This document shows positions 34,366-47,800 of a DNA stretch of 64,000 nt, one piece after another (the stretch's first letter is position 1; each line of letters starts with the position of its first letter). Source of the stretch: Epiperipatus broadwayi (taxonomy: Eukaryota; Onychophora; Udeonychophora; Euonychophora; Peripatidae); contig JAQFVV010012510.1 of NCBI GenBank assembly GCA_028023455.1, positions 2,523,420 through 2,587,419 of the forward strand, written 5' to 3'. The notes below the pieces were generated by a model. It saw only the letters and a program-made list of their open reading frames with translations. It searched no databases and had not been told where the DNA came from. Position numbers and translations under genes: made by a program.

Positions 34366-36599
34366 TTAAAGAAAATTTCAGGCAAAAATATATTAAAAGA
34401 AACCTTGCATGTTCAAAATAAAAACATTGTAACAAATATATTGCCTGGATGCAAAGAAGATTCTGATGTCATTTACATTAGAGTAACATAACAGTCAGCA
34501 TAAACGCCATAAATATCTGTAAGCTTATATAAACTATCACAAAATCAGTAATAAAATATCTAGATAAGTGTATTATACAATTGCCATTAATATTTGTTCT
34601 TCTTATTATTTATTTTACATGAGCATAACAATTATCTTAGCTGTATTATATTATATTAACATTGTACTAGATATCAATGTATTGCTTTTGCCGTTTATGT
34701 TTATTTATGTATATCATTTTTAATATTTTAAATATAAGCATTCCCTTTACCATATTATTTTTATATTAATACTGTATTAGAAATCAATGTATTAAATCAT
34801 AATTAACATTTTATCGTTCCCCCTTTTATAATTATTTATCTATATCATTTTTATATATTCAAACTTGTCAGAGAAGGGATGCGAATAAATGTATTAGCAT
34901 TTTATCAATGATGATTCTTATTATTATTGTTTTGTTATTTCGTTATTATTAATTGATAAATTTTGTTATTAAAGTAATAAAAACTCTGGCTGGTGCTATT
35001 CTTTACATAAATTGGCTTAATATTCAAATGTATTGTCAACATTATCTGTATTATGAATAATTTCTTTCTCTAAACTGTGCAGAATCTACTGAGACTGTAA
35101 ATCGGCAGTCTGTCCTAATTGAGCCCATAGGTGGCTCTTCTGGGATGGAAAATGATGCTCTGTAGCTCTGGTTATTGTCATGAGTTTCTAAGTTAAGCTA
35201 TAGTGTAGAGCTATTTTGGGACCGATTCTCACAAAAGTGGTTGTCATAAAATGATGATAAAGACATATAGGTTAACTTTATAGCGAATGTATAAGAAGAA
35301 TGGCAGAGGGAGTAGACACAGGCTTGATTATCCTCATCAATGGTTGTTTGTGTATAAACTTGGTAGTTCCACTTAAATACATGGTCCATTAACAGAGTTA
35401 TAGGTGAATCCCGATACAGCATATATTATAAGAATTAATTATATATTTATGTATCCACGTTGTTAAGAAATTAAATTTTTAAATTCAAAAGTTTTTCCTT
35501 TTAGTGCTTTATTAACGAGAAAATATTTACATTGCACGAATAGTTAAAACAATCAAACAAAAAAAAAAAGCTAAACCAAAACTAACAAAATGAATTTACT
35601 GAATTCTCTATAAGCGAATGCACACATATGGATAGCCAAATGCATAAACATACTAATTGGCATTGGCATAACATGTCAAATATTTATACACAAAATAATA
35701 TTTCTGTAGTGTAATTTTCATTACATCAATCTCACGCAACATAGGGATTCGTTTCTATCCGTTTTCAATACCTTATGAGGGATACAATCATAAAAATATG
35801 ACTATCTTGGCAAAAGTGGTATAGTGAAAATTTACTCTACAAAAATATTATTCATTATCGGATAATCTCTAGTTTAATGAATAACTAATGAATATTATTT
35901 ATACACAGACATTTAAAATGTGTACAAATACACGCACATTAAACATAAAAAATGGGTGTAAGAACTTTAGTATAATAATTTTAATACCTAATCAAATAGT
36001 TCAGAGGAAAAAGTACATTTTTTTTGGTAAAGACATTTGATGAATAAAAATATTTAATTAGCGTAATCACAAACCAAGCAAAAGGTTAATAAAACCTTAT
36101 TTTTTGAAGATTTTTTTCATTGTGTGGTGTTAACATAAGATTATTTCTGCATGCTGGGTTTCACTATTAGGTCAGTTACGAGATAAATCCTTCCGGGCTC
36201 TGACTAAATTAAACCGTAACGGTGAATATCCTTTTGAAGTGAACATTTAGAAAGTAATATGCTTGCATGTTTATTCTAAACATGTCCAGATATTATAATA
36301 TCATTGATCAATATGCATTTGAAACCTATCATATTGCAATACGGCTGCCTTTCCCCCAAATATTACTAAAAACGTTCTTTCATATTATATGCTGCTGTAT
36401 GTAACAGATATATTTTTTGGTCAAGGCACTACATTTGGAACACTATGCGATGAGGCTCATTGGTAGCTGGGAGAAAATATTTCGATGAGGATCTATCTAC
36501 CTTGATCTCAAAAACCCCATCCCAGAAGCTATAGCAGAGTAAAAGCTGAAATCTACTATTATATTTTTGCACTAATTGGAAGTAAATTTTAATACTTCG
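34366..36599. other. AT-rich non-coding stretch
   Basis: No supported gene. A 74-codon minus frame at 35198-35422 is without recognisable motif. Confidence 0.45.
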
Positions 36600-36706
36600 G
36601 TAAGAGTAAAATAATATTCATTAAGGCTGTAGCCTCAAGCACATGCGTATAAAATGCGATAGTAGGGACCTCTACAGGTCTTAAAACCACAAGCTTACTC
36701 TTTGGA
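36600..36706 (+). repeat. Small structured repeat, copy 1
   Basis: Shares with 43970-44113 the blocks TAAGGCTGTA(G/A)CCT, GTAGGGACCTCTACAGGTCT and AAGCTTA in the same order and spacing. Each block can fold: AGGCT/AGCCT, and GACCT-CTAC-AGGTC. Function unknown. Confidence 0.6.
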
Positions 36707-38639
36707 AGAAATTTGAATATTTTGCATAAGATTAAAAACAATATATACATATGTATTTGAAAATATCTGCGAGAAAGAAAAATTTATACATATATAAAAC
36801 TACAATTATACGTAATATATAATAACTTTTAATTTAAAAGCAGTGTAAATATAAAATTTGGGTCTTTAAATCGTTATTTCAGGTTTTTTATTTTCTTTTT
36901 TTTTTTCCATTGAAAAGAAATGAAAATTTACTGAGTTTTTGTGAGTATTTGATTTGAAGTAAGAGAAAGGGAAAATGTCATTATTAGAAGTTTTTAATAT
37001 TTAGCTAATTTATACAGGTTCTTCAGAATAAAATAATGAATTTTGAAGCTAATTGCACCTATTTCTGTATCGAAGATCACTCTATTATCTGAGTGGTCTA
37101 ACGTTTCATAAATTTCAAGCGACTATCTATTTCGTCACTTATTTACTAATTTATAATATTTTTCAGATTAATTTCAAAATAAATAAATTATAAATTGTTT
37201 CCTTATTGCAAATAAATATTAGAAGAATATAAAAATACTTATTATTGATGTTTCTGTAAAGCGTCCATGCTTTGATATTTGTTTAAAACAAAATATTGCA
37301 AACATAACCTATTATACATTATCTGATAGAAAAAAAAAATGGTAAATCTTGTGGACAGTTAGTCATTCAAAAATAAAATTATTTTATTAGATAAATATTT
37401 TCATATCTAGCTTTTTTTTTCTAAAGTAACTTAGACATAACATTGCTATTTTTTCCAAATAATTTTAAACTACTATAGCTTTATAATTCATTGTAAATTA
37501 AAAGCGTACTTGTTAATTGTTTGATATTTTTTAAAATTCTACCTCTTTTTTTCCTGAAGTTTTTAAACTTTACTTTTCAAACAAGTTTAGTTGCAGTTAT
37601 TAAAGTTTGAAAATATGGCATTTCGTAAGCTTTTTTTAGTAACATTACAGAGAACCTCTAGTTAAAATAACGAGATTGCTTAATTGATTTCTTTTTTAAC
37701 GTTATAATATTAACTATGTTTATCTTCAGTTAAATGCTTCTCAGTTCTCCAAATTATACGATTTATCTTAATTTTACCAGCACTCCCCAAAATAATCAAT
37801 CATCAATCAAACTACATCAGAATAAAATCAACAGTCAATCTGGTGACTGGATTGCAAATGGGTCTGTAGACCAGGGTAACTATTGAGCCTTTGCCAGCTT
37901 GGGCAGTTATTTAAATATAATTCGGATGCACCAAGTTAAGTGCTAATCCATAAGAATACAACAAAAGAAATAATGCTGGGATATTAAAACATGCTGATCA
38001 TCATCAATGCTCTTGGCCACTTAGTACCATTTAGTGTACTGACCAACTATACTTAATTTCTAATAGAGACTTTGAAGAATATCCTCTTTGTGCCAATCCA
38101 GGAATCATCATTATCTGGATGTCCATACACTAAATATAAGCCCCCTATCCCATATGGCTGTTATGCACAAATCTAGCTTCAGGAAGCAAAAACTCTATAA
38201 GTTATTACTGTGAGCAAGAAGGAGATAAATAAATAAATTAGCTTATTATAAATAATCTTAAATAATTCATGGGCTTTCCCTACTTATAAATAACTAGCTT
38301 TATTGGTATCATCAAAAAAATAAAACAAAAAAATAAATCCTAGAATATAATCTGTTATGATATAAGGTCACACACACAACACTTCATGAAACAGGCATTG
38401 GATAGAATAAAGTAATTAAGACTAGAAAGAATATTTTTTTAAACAATAATTATTTAATATCTAATTAAAAACAAAAAAATGACATGATAGTAGATAATTT
38501 TAAACATCCATTTTATCATAAAAAATATACAGTTTGATAAAATTATATTAACGTATCAATTAATTTTTACTGATGGATTAACTTTCAGTTCATTAAGTTA
38601 TTTCACTAAACATAGCATGATCACCATTTCTTATGTTTG
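36707..38639. other. AT-rich non-coding stretch
   Basis: 37.8-38.2 kb is less AT-rich and reads like repeat-derived DNA, but I cannot assign it. Confidence 0.4.
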
Positions 38640-38745
38640 CTCATAGGGATTTTATGCACAAGGCTTCTTGCATCTATTGATTACTCTGGCTTGCACTGAG
38701 TGGCACTACTGTACGGAGAGTTTTGCTTGTTTCATTAAGTTATTT
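38640..38745 (+). repeat. Dispersed ~100 bp repeat, copy 1
   Basis: Shares GGGATTTTATGCACAAG, ATTGATTACTCTG and GGAGAGTTTTGCT with 56203-56292. Family unknown; translation is similar in one frame (LLASIDYS), so it may derive from a coding element. Confidence 0.6.
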
Positions 38746-39529
38746 CTTAAACATTTAAAAAAATCAAAGATAGCAAGCTTTAACTATACTCAGAGGATAA
38801 ATTGAGAGAAAAAAACTTATTACATTTATGAAACAAAAAAAAAACATTTTCGAATAATAAAAATAGTGTGCACACATAAAAAAAATACCTCTGGTCATGG
38901 TTTTAGTATTGGAGTCCTTTTCAGTTCCAGTTTCCTATTCAATGGAGCTTCTCATTGAAGGCTTCTGAGACATGGTATGGTTAAGGTGTCATTTTCCTCA
39001 TCTATAGCAATTCCAGGTAATTAAAAAATAGCACTTTGGTTTCATTTGGTTCTCCTCTTAAAGTTTCAGGATATACAGATGTAGACAGAGACTTCATAAT
39101 CAGAATAAACATAAGAGATACTCTTACATTAAAACCTCTTTCTATTACAGCTCTTCTCAAAAAGTAAGCAGGTGATTGTAATACTTTATGATTTCTGTCA
39201 AAATAACTAATCAAATTCTTAGTTGTCAGAAGATCATGTGATATTTAAGCAAAAATTAATTTTTAAGTCAGTGGCACCATGCTTTTGGTTATGAGTCTCT
39301 TATTCTACTCCTGCACGAAATCACATACCATATTAAAATCAACTTAATAAGTTATATTTGCTCAAAAAATTGATAAAAATATTGGAATGTTAGGAAAAAT
39401 TTACATAGCAATAAAATTATAAATTGACATCAGCCATTATCTTTGTAAAATTCTCACCGAAATTCCATTTTATACAAACAAATATTTATGTTTAATTTGA
39501 GCAAATATACTATATTCTAATATGAATAT
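38746..39529. other. Non-coding stretch
   Basis: The 70-codon minus frame at 39002-39214 continues with few stops to about 38900 but has no recognisable motif. Confidence 0.35.
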
Positions 39530-39530
39530 A

Positions 39531-39678
39531 ATTATCCTTCATACCATTTCAATTAGCGATGTTAAATAGTAGTAAACCTTTGATTCAAATCTTTATCTGT
39601 GATTTGAATCGAGATTTTAGTAGTATTGCTAATTGAATATTCAAATACGGGGTGGACTTTGTGTGAAGGATGATCATC
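39531..39678. repeat. Imperfect hairpin or MITE, about 148 bp
   Basis: Nested inverted blocks: ATCCTTCA...TGAAGGAT outermost, then TCAATTAGC...GCTAATTGA, then GATTCAAATC/GATTTGAATC (10 bp perfect) around a 9 nt loop. Probably a short foldback element. Confidence 0.6.
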
Positions 39679-41157
39679 TTCTTATCAGGTATTCAGTATG
39701 ACACAAGGCTAGTAAAACATTTGTTGAGTTTTCACAGCAAATATACTATATTTAAATTAAGAACTAAAAAAGGTCATTATAACTTAGTAATAAGCAATTC
39801 AATTACCTACTTTTTTTCTCTAAGTACATATTTCTTTTTTCTATTATAATTGACCATATTGAAGTTTAATTGAAGCTTTGGACTAACTCTCAAGATTTTC
39901 TGAAAAAGATTTTGATCTGCATTTTAACTGAAAATTAGAAAGAAGTTTTGAGTTTTATTAAGAAAGATGCTTTTCAACAGTTGAAGAAACGGAATTATTG
40001 TTAAGTAGAAGGAAATCTAAAGGCCCTAATAATAACGGGGAAAAGGATTGTGTATAGTTTTCATTACTGTAATATGTTAAAGTGTTTATAAAGAATAAAA
40101 ATTTGTCATAAATTATTAAACCTCTAAACTGTCCCGGTTGATATCCCTTTGTCATTATAACTAATAGCATTAGATATAAAAGAAAATGTTTAGATTTCTC
40201 AAACACATTTATTTAAATATTTTTATGTCATTATCTAAATAACTTTTTCTATTTTTAATAACAATATCATTTTTATAGACCGTATTATCTTTTAGCATGT
40301 TTTACTTAACAGGTTTTCCTTGGATATGGACTCAGGTTTGTTATTTAGTTAAAAACTGTAATCGATCCATAATCCAAACTATGGTCCAAATTTAAGGAAA
40401 ACAGAATCAGTAAAAAATATAATTATTAAGAAGATATTATTGCAGACCAACATATTTAATTCTTAACAAATTTTACGGTAGTGATATTTCTTATGCAAAC
40501 CCCTATATGACTGCACTATTGACAAAGTCTACAAAATATATCTACTGGAAGAAACTAAGTGTTTAACCTTTTTATATTTATCCACTATAACCTACCAATA
40601 GTTTAAATTAGGTCATGTGACACCTGACTTTATTTTTTTTGTAACCTACAAATAGGAAAAGTAAGGGGTGCAGCATTTTATTTACTTCTAAAATGTATTC
40701 AATAACCAATCTAAATATGCAAATTTAACATTTCTTTCCTTAAATAAATCCTAGCTAAATCCCTAATTGTCAAACTACATAATAAAATATAATATATTTA
40801 ATAAGAGATAGTTCATAATAACCACTATGAATAAAATAATATAGTAGTGTAAATATATATTTTTTGAACTAAAACAAGTGAAACTATTTTTGTTAATAAA
40901 ATATGTTGTACTTTAGTATTTTTCCTGCAATCACATATTACCCATGGCAACTAAGACCCTGGTATGACTAATCCATGGGAATGATTATGATATTTACATG
41001 GTGAGCTGTGAGATTTAAAAGACATAAGACCTATGGGAATTTTTGGGATATCTGCTTTTTTGCTATTGCCTTATCCACCTTAGCACAGTTTTTTTTTGTG
41101 TGTGTGACCATTTTTTGGTGTTATATTGTGATTTTGATCATTTTTATTTTACAAGTG
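39679..41157. other. AT-rich non-coding stretch
   Basis: No supported feature before the transposase relic. An 82-codon minus frame at 39958-40206 is unsupported. Confidence 0.45.
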
Positions 41158-41349
41158 AAAGAAATTGGAAAAAAACCAGACTCCCCACCTGGTACTCACA
41201 TACAAAATATTGAAAGGTTGTGGGGTTTAGTCAAATTGCAGAATAAAAAACTCTGAGGGACAGAAGAATTCATGTGGAGGCGATTATACAAAGATGACCC
41301 TTTCACAGTTATTTTGGCACATATAAGCCAGTTCAGTCCACTGCAATGA
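41158..41349 (+). pseudogene. Merlin/IS1016-like transposase C-terminal fragment
   Basis: One plus-strand frame reads KKPDSPPGTHIQNIERLWGL, then VK, an in-frame TGA at 41254-41256, and continues GTEEFMWRRLYKDDPF and a terminal stop at 41347. The pattern GxHTxxIExxW...EFMWRR...DPF is the C-terminal signature of the ISXO2-like transposase domain, as in eukaryotic Merlin elements and bacterial IS1016/IS1595. The E in NIER is at the usual third catalytic acidic position. The segment between VK and EFMWRR is shorter than normal, implying a deletion. No terminal inverted repeats located. Confidence 0.75.
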
Positions 41350-41810
41350 TCGCTATTTATAAGTAATTTTCATTTTGTCTTACATTTTCATAATATGCAC
41401 TTTAGATATTATATAACTGATTTTTTAGTTTGTTGTTGTCATTTTTATAGAAATTATTCTTATTTATATAACAAATATTATCCTTATTTCTAATTTTAAA
41501 ATAATATCTTTTATCATTTTTATACGTGGCCATTTTATTTCATTAGCAGGTCGCACTTTACGACAGACTTGCAATATACAGAGAAGAGTGGTTTTTTTTT
41601 TCTAAAAATGACCTAAATTTGTATTTATGTTTAATTGAAATTTTTCTACTTTTTATGCAGAAATATTTGAGTAATTATTTTAAAAGAATTTAAAAAAAAA
41701 AACACTTTTAGGCAATTTTTGTTTATAATTTTTTTCCCCAGGAATGACAAACATGAGCCTTCCGATGTCTCTACTACATGTGCTTTGACGTAAATACATC
41801 CGGGGACGTA
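41350..41810. other. Non-coding stretch
   Basis: Nothing supported between the transposase relic and the next inverted repeat. Confidence 0.45.
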
Positions 41811-41965
41811 TTACTTTTCCTGCTATGATGTATTACCCCAAAGACCTATTACGTGAAATTTTATCGATTAAAATTGTCAGAAAATCACTTGGAGATGTTA
41901 GCTTAAAGATAGGAAGACTAGAGTTATATACATCTTCTTGATAATGCATCATAGCAGGAAAAATA
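41811..41965. mobile_element. Short MITE with 21 bp inverted termini
   Basis: TTTTCCTGCTATGATGTATTA near 41815 is inverted as TAATGCATCATAGCAGGAAA at 41943-41962, one mismatch. 155 bp, non-coding. Possibly linked to the nearby transposase relic, but the termini do not prove it. Confidence 0.55.
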
Positions 41966-42006
41966 TTAAAGTATCCAAAGAAAAAATAAACATACAATAT
42001 TAATGC

Positions 42007-44870
42007 ACAACCGGAAAGAGCAATTTTTCTTTACAAATGCGAATACAAAATGAGTGCTATATATATCATGCAAGTATGTCACTTCCTAAAAACAAAACAA
42101 TCAAGCACATTTTAAAAACACGCACGCAAGTTTTTGATAAAAGTTTTTATTAAAAAGCTAATCACACAAGTAAAAATTTAAAAAAATTTAAGTCGTAAAT
42201 AAGTTGTGGATTCAAATTGGTTTTTATCTTTTTAATTCTATTAACTTCAAAATAATTAAATGTGGAAGTCTCTGTATAGGTGTATTTTTTCTTATTATTG
42301 AAAATAAGAGAGACATACATTCATTCTTTTCATTTATATTTTCTTTCCTTTAATTAAAAAAAATATATTGATAAATAAAACAAAAATTAAACGATGTTTT
42401 CTTTTTATTATTAATTAGGAATGTATGTGTGTGTGTGTGGGGGGGGGGCAATTGTTAAGAATTTATTAAAAATAAATGACTTCAAATTTCGATAAATAAA
42501 CGCGATTATAATTTCCTGGATGACTTATCTTGGCAGTATAGATCGAAGAGCTAAACCATCCTGTTTTTCAATCAAATCTCTTTTTCTTTTTGGCATTTTT
42601 TAGTGCTATAATGTTATACGATCTCCAGTAATCTCCAGTAATCGTTTGTTTACTAACTCACAATATTTTTCAGATTCTGGTTTCAAAGTAATAACAATAT
42701 ATATTTTTTCAATTTTTGCAAACATTAGAGCCTAAAATACATATTACCAAAGTTTATGACATGAACAAAGGCTTTAATGTTTTTTTCAAAAACTGGAGAA
42801 AACAAACTTAAAAAATACTTTTGTCAAATGAATATTCTAATTATCTAGTTTGTTTTCTAACCAAAATAAAATATAGTATGCATTTACTCAAAATAACACT
42901 GCTTAAAATTGCATTTGTTTTTTAATACAATTGCTTTTACAATGCTTTTAATTTTAAAGCAAGATTGGTGGGTTATTTTTAGTGTATGACAATTTATTAT
43001 TTCTAAATTTTTTTATTAATATTTCATAGATTTCTATGGTGGCATACATGAATTATTATTTCTAACCATGTATTGTTAGCATTTTTACTTTAAATAATTA
43101 ATATCCAAACTTTAAGGACTCTCTTATCATTTTTGCGGAAAAGTCCATATCAACTATAAATAGAAGTACTGAGTAGGGGAGGGGAGATGAAAAAAGTAAG
43201 GTGTTTGAGTTATATTTTGATTGTAATTTTATATACAGCAGGATCTTAAGTGAGATAAAATCTGTAAGCCATACAAATAATTATATTTAGGTATTTTTAT
43301 AATGCTTAGTACAATTCTTATTGTATAACAACAAAAGAATAAATTATTCCAATTATTCTATTGTTTCGATTTGCTAAGATTTGCAATACTAGATTTTATA
43401 GGGCACATTATTACAAAATAGTGTAATATTAATATATTTGGTTTTAACATTAAATATTCCTATTATAGAGTTAAGCACTATGTACAGCTAAATCCTTAAT
43501 ATATTTTTAGAATAGTATATAATTTCTTACTGCCATTTGTCTTTTCCTTAATTCTATAATGCTCTTGAGGCTTATAAAATCCTAATAAGAAAGAGAAAAC
43601 TAGCCTAATTCCCTAATCGGCTTAATGACCTAGGAGCTAGAAATCCTAGAAAAGATTAATGTCATCTACTTCTAATTTAGTTTTCACAGTTGAAAAGGAA
43701 GAGAGAACTTTCTGGTCGGCTACAGTATCTATGTATATTTTTTCCGTTCTTTTATTTTCCCCCAGAATATTTTAGCTAATGTAGAGGAATATAGACATCG
43801 TAAGCAAATAAATAATTTAATCTAATTACATTCGATTTTTACAAATTTAAATAATATAAACAATTGCATTAATTAGATTTCGTTTGTTATCAGAAACATT
43901 TTCTTTTTGGCAACAGTAGATCTCATGTTTGTAATCTTATTTCAAAAAGTTTTTAAAACTAAGAATAATTTAAAGTTGTAATTATAAATTTTATTAAACG
44001 CACATTATTTTATTAAGTAATATTTACTAAGGCTGTAACCTTTAGGAATAAGCGTCTGAAAAATTCGAAGGTAGGGACCTCTACAGGTCTTAGCCATAAG
44101 CTTAGTAGGTATTAACTATGAATAATTAATTCAATGTCGATTTTTACTTTACTTTGATTTTAACCCCCTCCCCATTTCCATTAAAAAAACACTTTCTTTA
44201 ATATTAAATTCGTTGGTATTACAAACTTATATGTAGTATAATATTAGCATTGAAATAGATAAGGTCTTATCTATTTCATAGTCAGCCATGCGATCTTACA
44301 AGTCGGGAAGAGCTGGATAACAAATTGTTAAGAGGGCTAATAAAAAATGTATCATTAAAATTTTTAATTTTTTTAAAGGAGTAATTACAAAAGGACAAAA
44401 ATGTATACTAAATTTTAGAAACAATAATGTAAGAACGAAAGAAAAGTAGACTTCACGATTAAACAAGTAATATACAGTATCTAAATAATGTAATAGATTT
44501 TACTGTTAACACAAGAAAGGTTTACGATTTAAAAATAAAATAGACTAAAATAATATAACTATTTTTTCTTATCAAAAATCTTTTTTTAAATGTATTTTTA
44601 AAAAGGTTTAAATTAATATGGATATGGCTGCGTAATTCAAAAGCAATATAATTAAGGTAAATTAACGAAAAATAGATTTTAAATGTAAAGTTTAATTGAA
44701 CCCTCTACATTTTGAATTAAATTATAGAAAAAAAATGAGATTTAAAAATTTAGGTTTATTGTAATTTTAAGGTTGCAGTTGTGTGTTTGAAAACAATGGA
44801 ATAAGAATATAAAGTATAATTGGATAGATAATATAGTTTTACTCCAGATTAAAAACATTTAATCAAGTAA
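42007..44870 (+). repeat. Large non-coding repeat, copy 1
   Basis: About 2.8 kb that recurs at 60176-62970 and, in part, from 62972 to the window end. Shared blocks in order include GCAAGTATGTCACTTCCTA, GATTCAAATTGG, AAACGATGTT...TTATTAATTAGGAATGT followed by a G-run, GGTGGCATA, TCGGCTTAATGACCTAGGAG, and a 28 bp palindrome (44251-44278, arms TGAAATAGATAAG). No coding frame in common. It could be a complex satellite unit or a segmental duplication. Confidence 0.85.
43970..44113 (+). mobile_element. Small structured repeat, copy 2, inserted in the large repeat
   Basis: Absent from the paralogous place in copy 2 of the large repeat. Flanked by AACTAAGAATAAT (43957-43969) and AACTATGAATAAT (44114-44126), 12 of 13 identical, consistent with a target duplication. 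Contains TAAGGCTGTAACCT and GGGACCTCTACAGGTCT, as at 36600-36706. No A-tail, no Pol III boxes, no coding. Confidence 0.6.
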
Positions 44871-47800
44871 TTAAATTATTTTCTTCTAAGTAAAAATGTA
44901 ATTAATGTAGCTAAGGTTGTGAAAACAAGAGAGAGTGAAAACAGACGTCAATCTGATAAATATGAGTTGATTCTTGATTCGGATTTCTTTATTCTTAACT
45001 CTTAATTCGTCTTTGAACTTGATTATGTTTAATGGCTAAAGTAAAAAAAAAACTCACTAACTGCTTGAAGTCAATCTTGATATCCCACATTTATTAACTT
45101 AAAAATATTATTTTAAAAAAGTGCTAACTCATAATCCAATTAAAGAAAAAAAAAGATTTATTAGCACATGTTTATGCAGACTTCGCATTCAATAAAACTG
45201 AATACCAGAAGCCGAAAATTCCATCCTCTCAAGGAAGCTTTTTGTAACACTTTATCTGTGACTTGGAAAAGAAAAAACTAATAATAAGAAAAATCAACTC
45301 TAAAGCATAGACGTGTTGTTGATACATCAAAGATTTTCCAAGCCTAATAACAGACTGAGGACGGAACTCTAGCTCAGAAATATTTACTATGATTATATGA
45401 AATGACGTTAACTGTTTACACTAATTCTATGCCGAATATTGAAGCTTGTTATAAATTAAATACAGCTTACTCTTTCGAGAACTTTATAGCGTTCTCATAT
45501 TCGTCAGCGCTAAGCCGTTTGAATTTATAGAAACAATAAGCTTCTGTACAATTCCATATAAGTGTACTTACTACATTTATGATTATATATATATAACAGG
45601 AAGAAAAATCTAGAAAAATACATTTCCGTATCTCTCCTCATTGGCCGGTCATTTGTAACGGATCGTTTGTTTTAGATCAATTACTTATAACTACATAATT
45701 TATATATGCTTCGATTGCGCAAACCAATCTGTAACTAACTATTTTTACTCTCTATTCCTTCTCTTACTTACATGGATGCTACCAGGCTATCTGAACCTAG
45801 ATAAAATCACATTGGATATCTATTTATAATGACAACTAGTTTGAACATCAGTTGGTACATTATAACAGCATGTAGGATTTCCATTTTATAACAGTATATC
45901 GTTTGCAACTGTGCAGATGGTAAATCATTAAAGTTAGTCCATAGTATACAAACTCAGACAAATTCTTATACCTACTCTCAAATTCTTATACAAATTCTGA
46001 TATAGATCATACTTAATCACTCAATTATTATAAATCTTTAGAACTTATATTTAATAATATAACATCATAAGACTTACTAGCTCATATTTAATAAAATCAC
46101 AAGTCTATAATTCAATAAATCTATATAGATCATCAATGGTAGTCATATCCCTTTTGCTGGTTTGCAAACAACAAACAAACAAAATGAAAACCATTATTTA
46201 TAGAGCCATTTAATATATTTACCTTAGTTTAATAATCAACATCGCGAAAATGATGATGGTGATACTAATTAATAAAGTGATGATGATGGCAATGATATTT
46301 GTAGCCACAGCACTATAACTAACTCACAACTACTACAAATTATGTATTTTATTAATTTACAAGTGATGAACCATTATACCAACTCCCCATTACCCGATGG
46401 ATACTCTAATGAGGATGGATTAATACGTATGGCCTCCCTAAGTAATATGTAGTTTTCTCATATTTTCAATTATTTATTACAATATTATTAACTTCTGTAA
46501 ACTCTGTTTTTATTATTGGAATTCACCAGTGATGACGATGACTAAACGATTTTCATAAGAGAATAATTAACCCAAAAAAACTTATAAACCTCTTTTAATC
46601 AGAAAAATTAAATTTGATTATTGGTTATTCATCAACATGCAAACAGGAAATTTTATATAATTATTAATAATCAAAAAATTAGTTACATTGAATAATTATA
46701 GATAACAATAATAACTATAAAATTGTCTCCCCCTCCCCCTAATGAAGTTTAAACTCGATCAGCATGATATGTGCACGTTAATATAGTTAATTGGTGAATG
46801 GAAGTTACATATCATGGAAAATTTTAATTTCATAAATTAACACCCAAAGCACACACATATTCCCTATTATATAATCTTAAAAACGATAATCAAAAAATAG
46901 ATAGAAAAAAGTTTACTTAAATTATAAAGATAGGAATATTTAAATGATAATCCTCATATATCTTAATTCCTATTAAGTTAGGCTACCTAAATTTATTTCT
47001 CGCTATAATACATTTCTATCCCTGTTCTGTTTCCAAAATTCAAGCATTCATACAGAACACATCCAAACGTAAAGCAGTGTCCTGTGTGTGTGTGTGTGTG
47101 CTATTTCCCACTATTACTAAATCTTGTGTTTAACCTTTACATATAATAAGAATGATATATATAAACAATATTCTCTCTTTCATGATATCAAAGAAAGCAT
47201 TTTATAAAGAGAAATACAAATAAAAATAATTACATATAATGATTATAACACAATAAATAATCTCAATATGGATAATATTCGTCATTAGCAAAACTCCACC
47301 CTTTTAAATAAATTATGGTATTGTAATGATTTGGAGAGAGAAAGAGAAAATAACCATGAATAATAATGATAAAAAAATTGTTCAGAGTTATTAAGAAAGT
47401 TTATATTACCAGGCATTTCTTCCTTTTTCCATGTAGAAATTGTTACAGTTAGTTTCATAAATTTTCACTGCAAGTAAAATTTGTTCAAGATTAAAATTTC
47501 GAATTCATCCACATACCATTATTTATTACCTGTATATATATATTGATTACAATGGTTTATTGGAAAGTTCCTGTTTGAAGCATAGACTTATAATTCTTTC
47601 TGTTTTACTGCAATAATGATGTTTCACAGACTGCATTTCTTTAAGGACACAACTTTAGGATTGCAATGAGTTCTTCATTTCTTCTTCTTTCTTTCTATTT
47701 GTAGGTATGATAATAAACAAATGGATATTTTTCTTCTCTTGATATATAATTTTAGGATGTTACTTCATGTTCTATTGGAATCTACCAACAGCTGAGGTGA

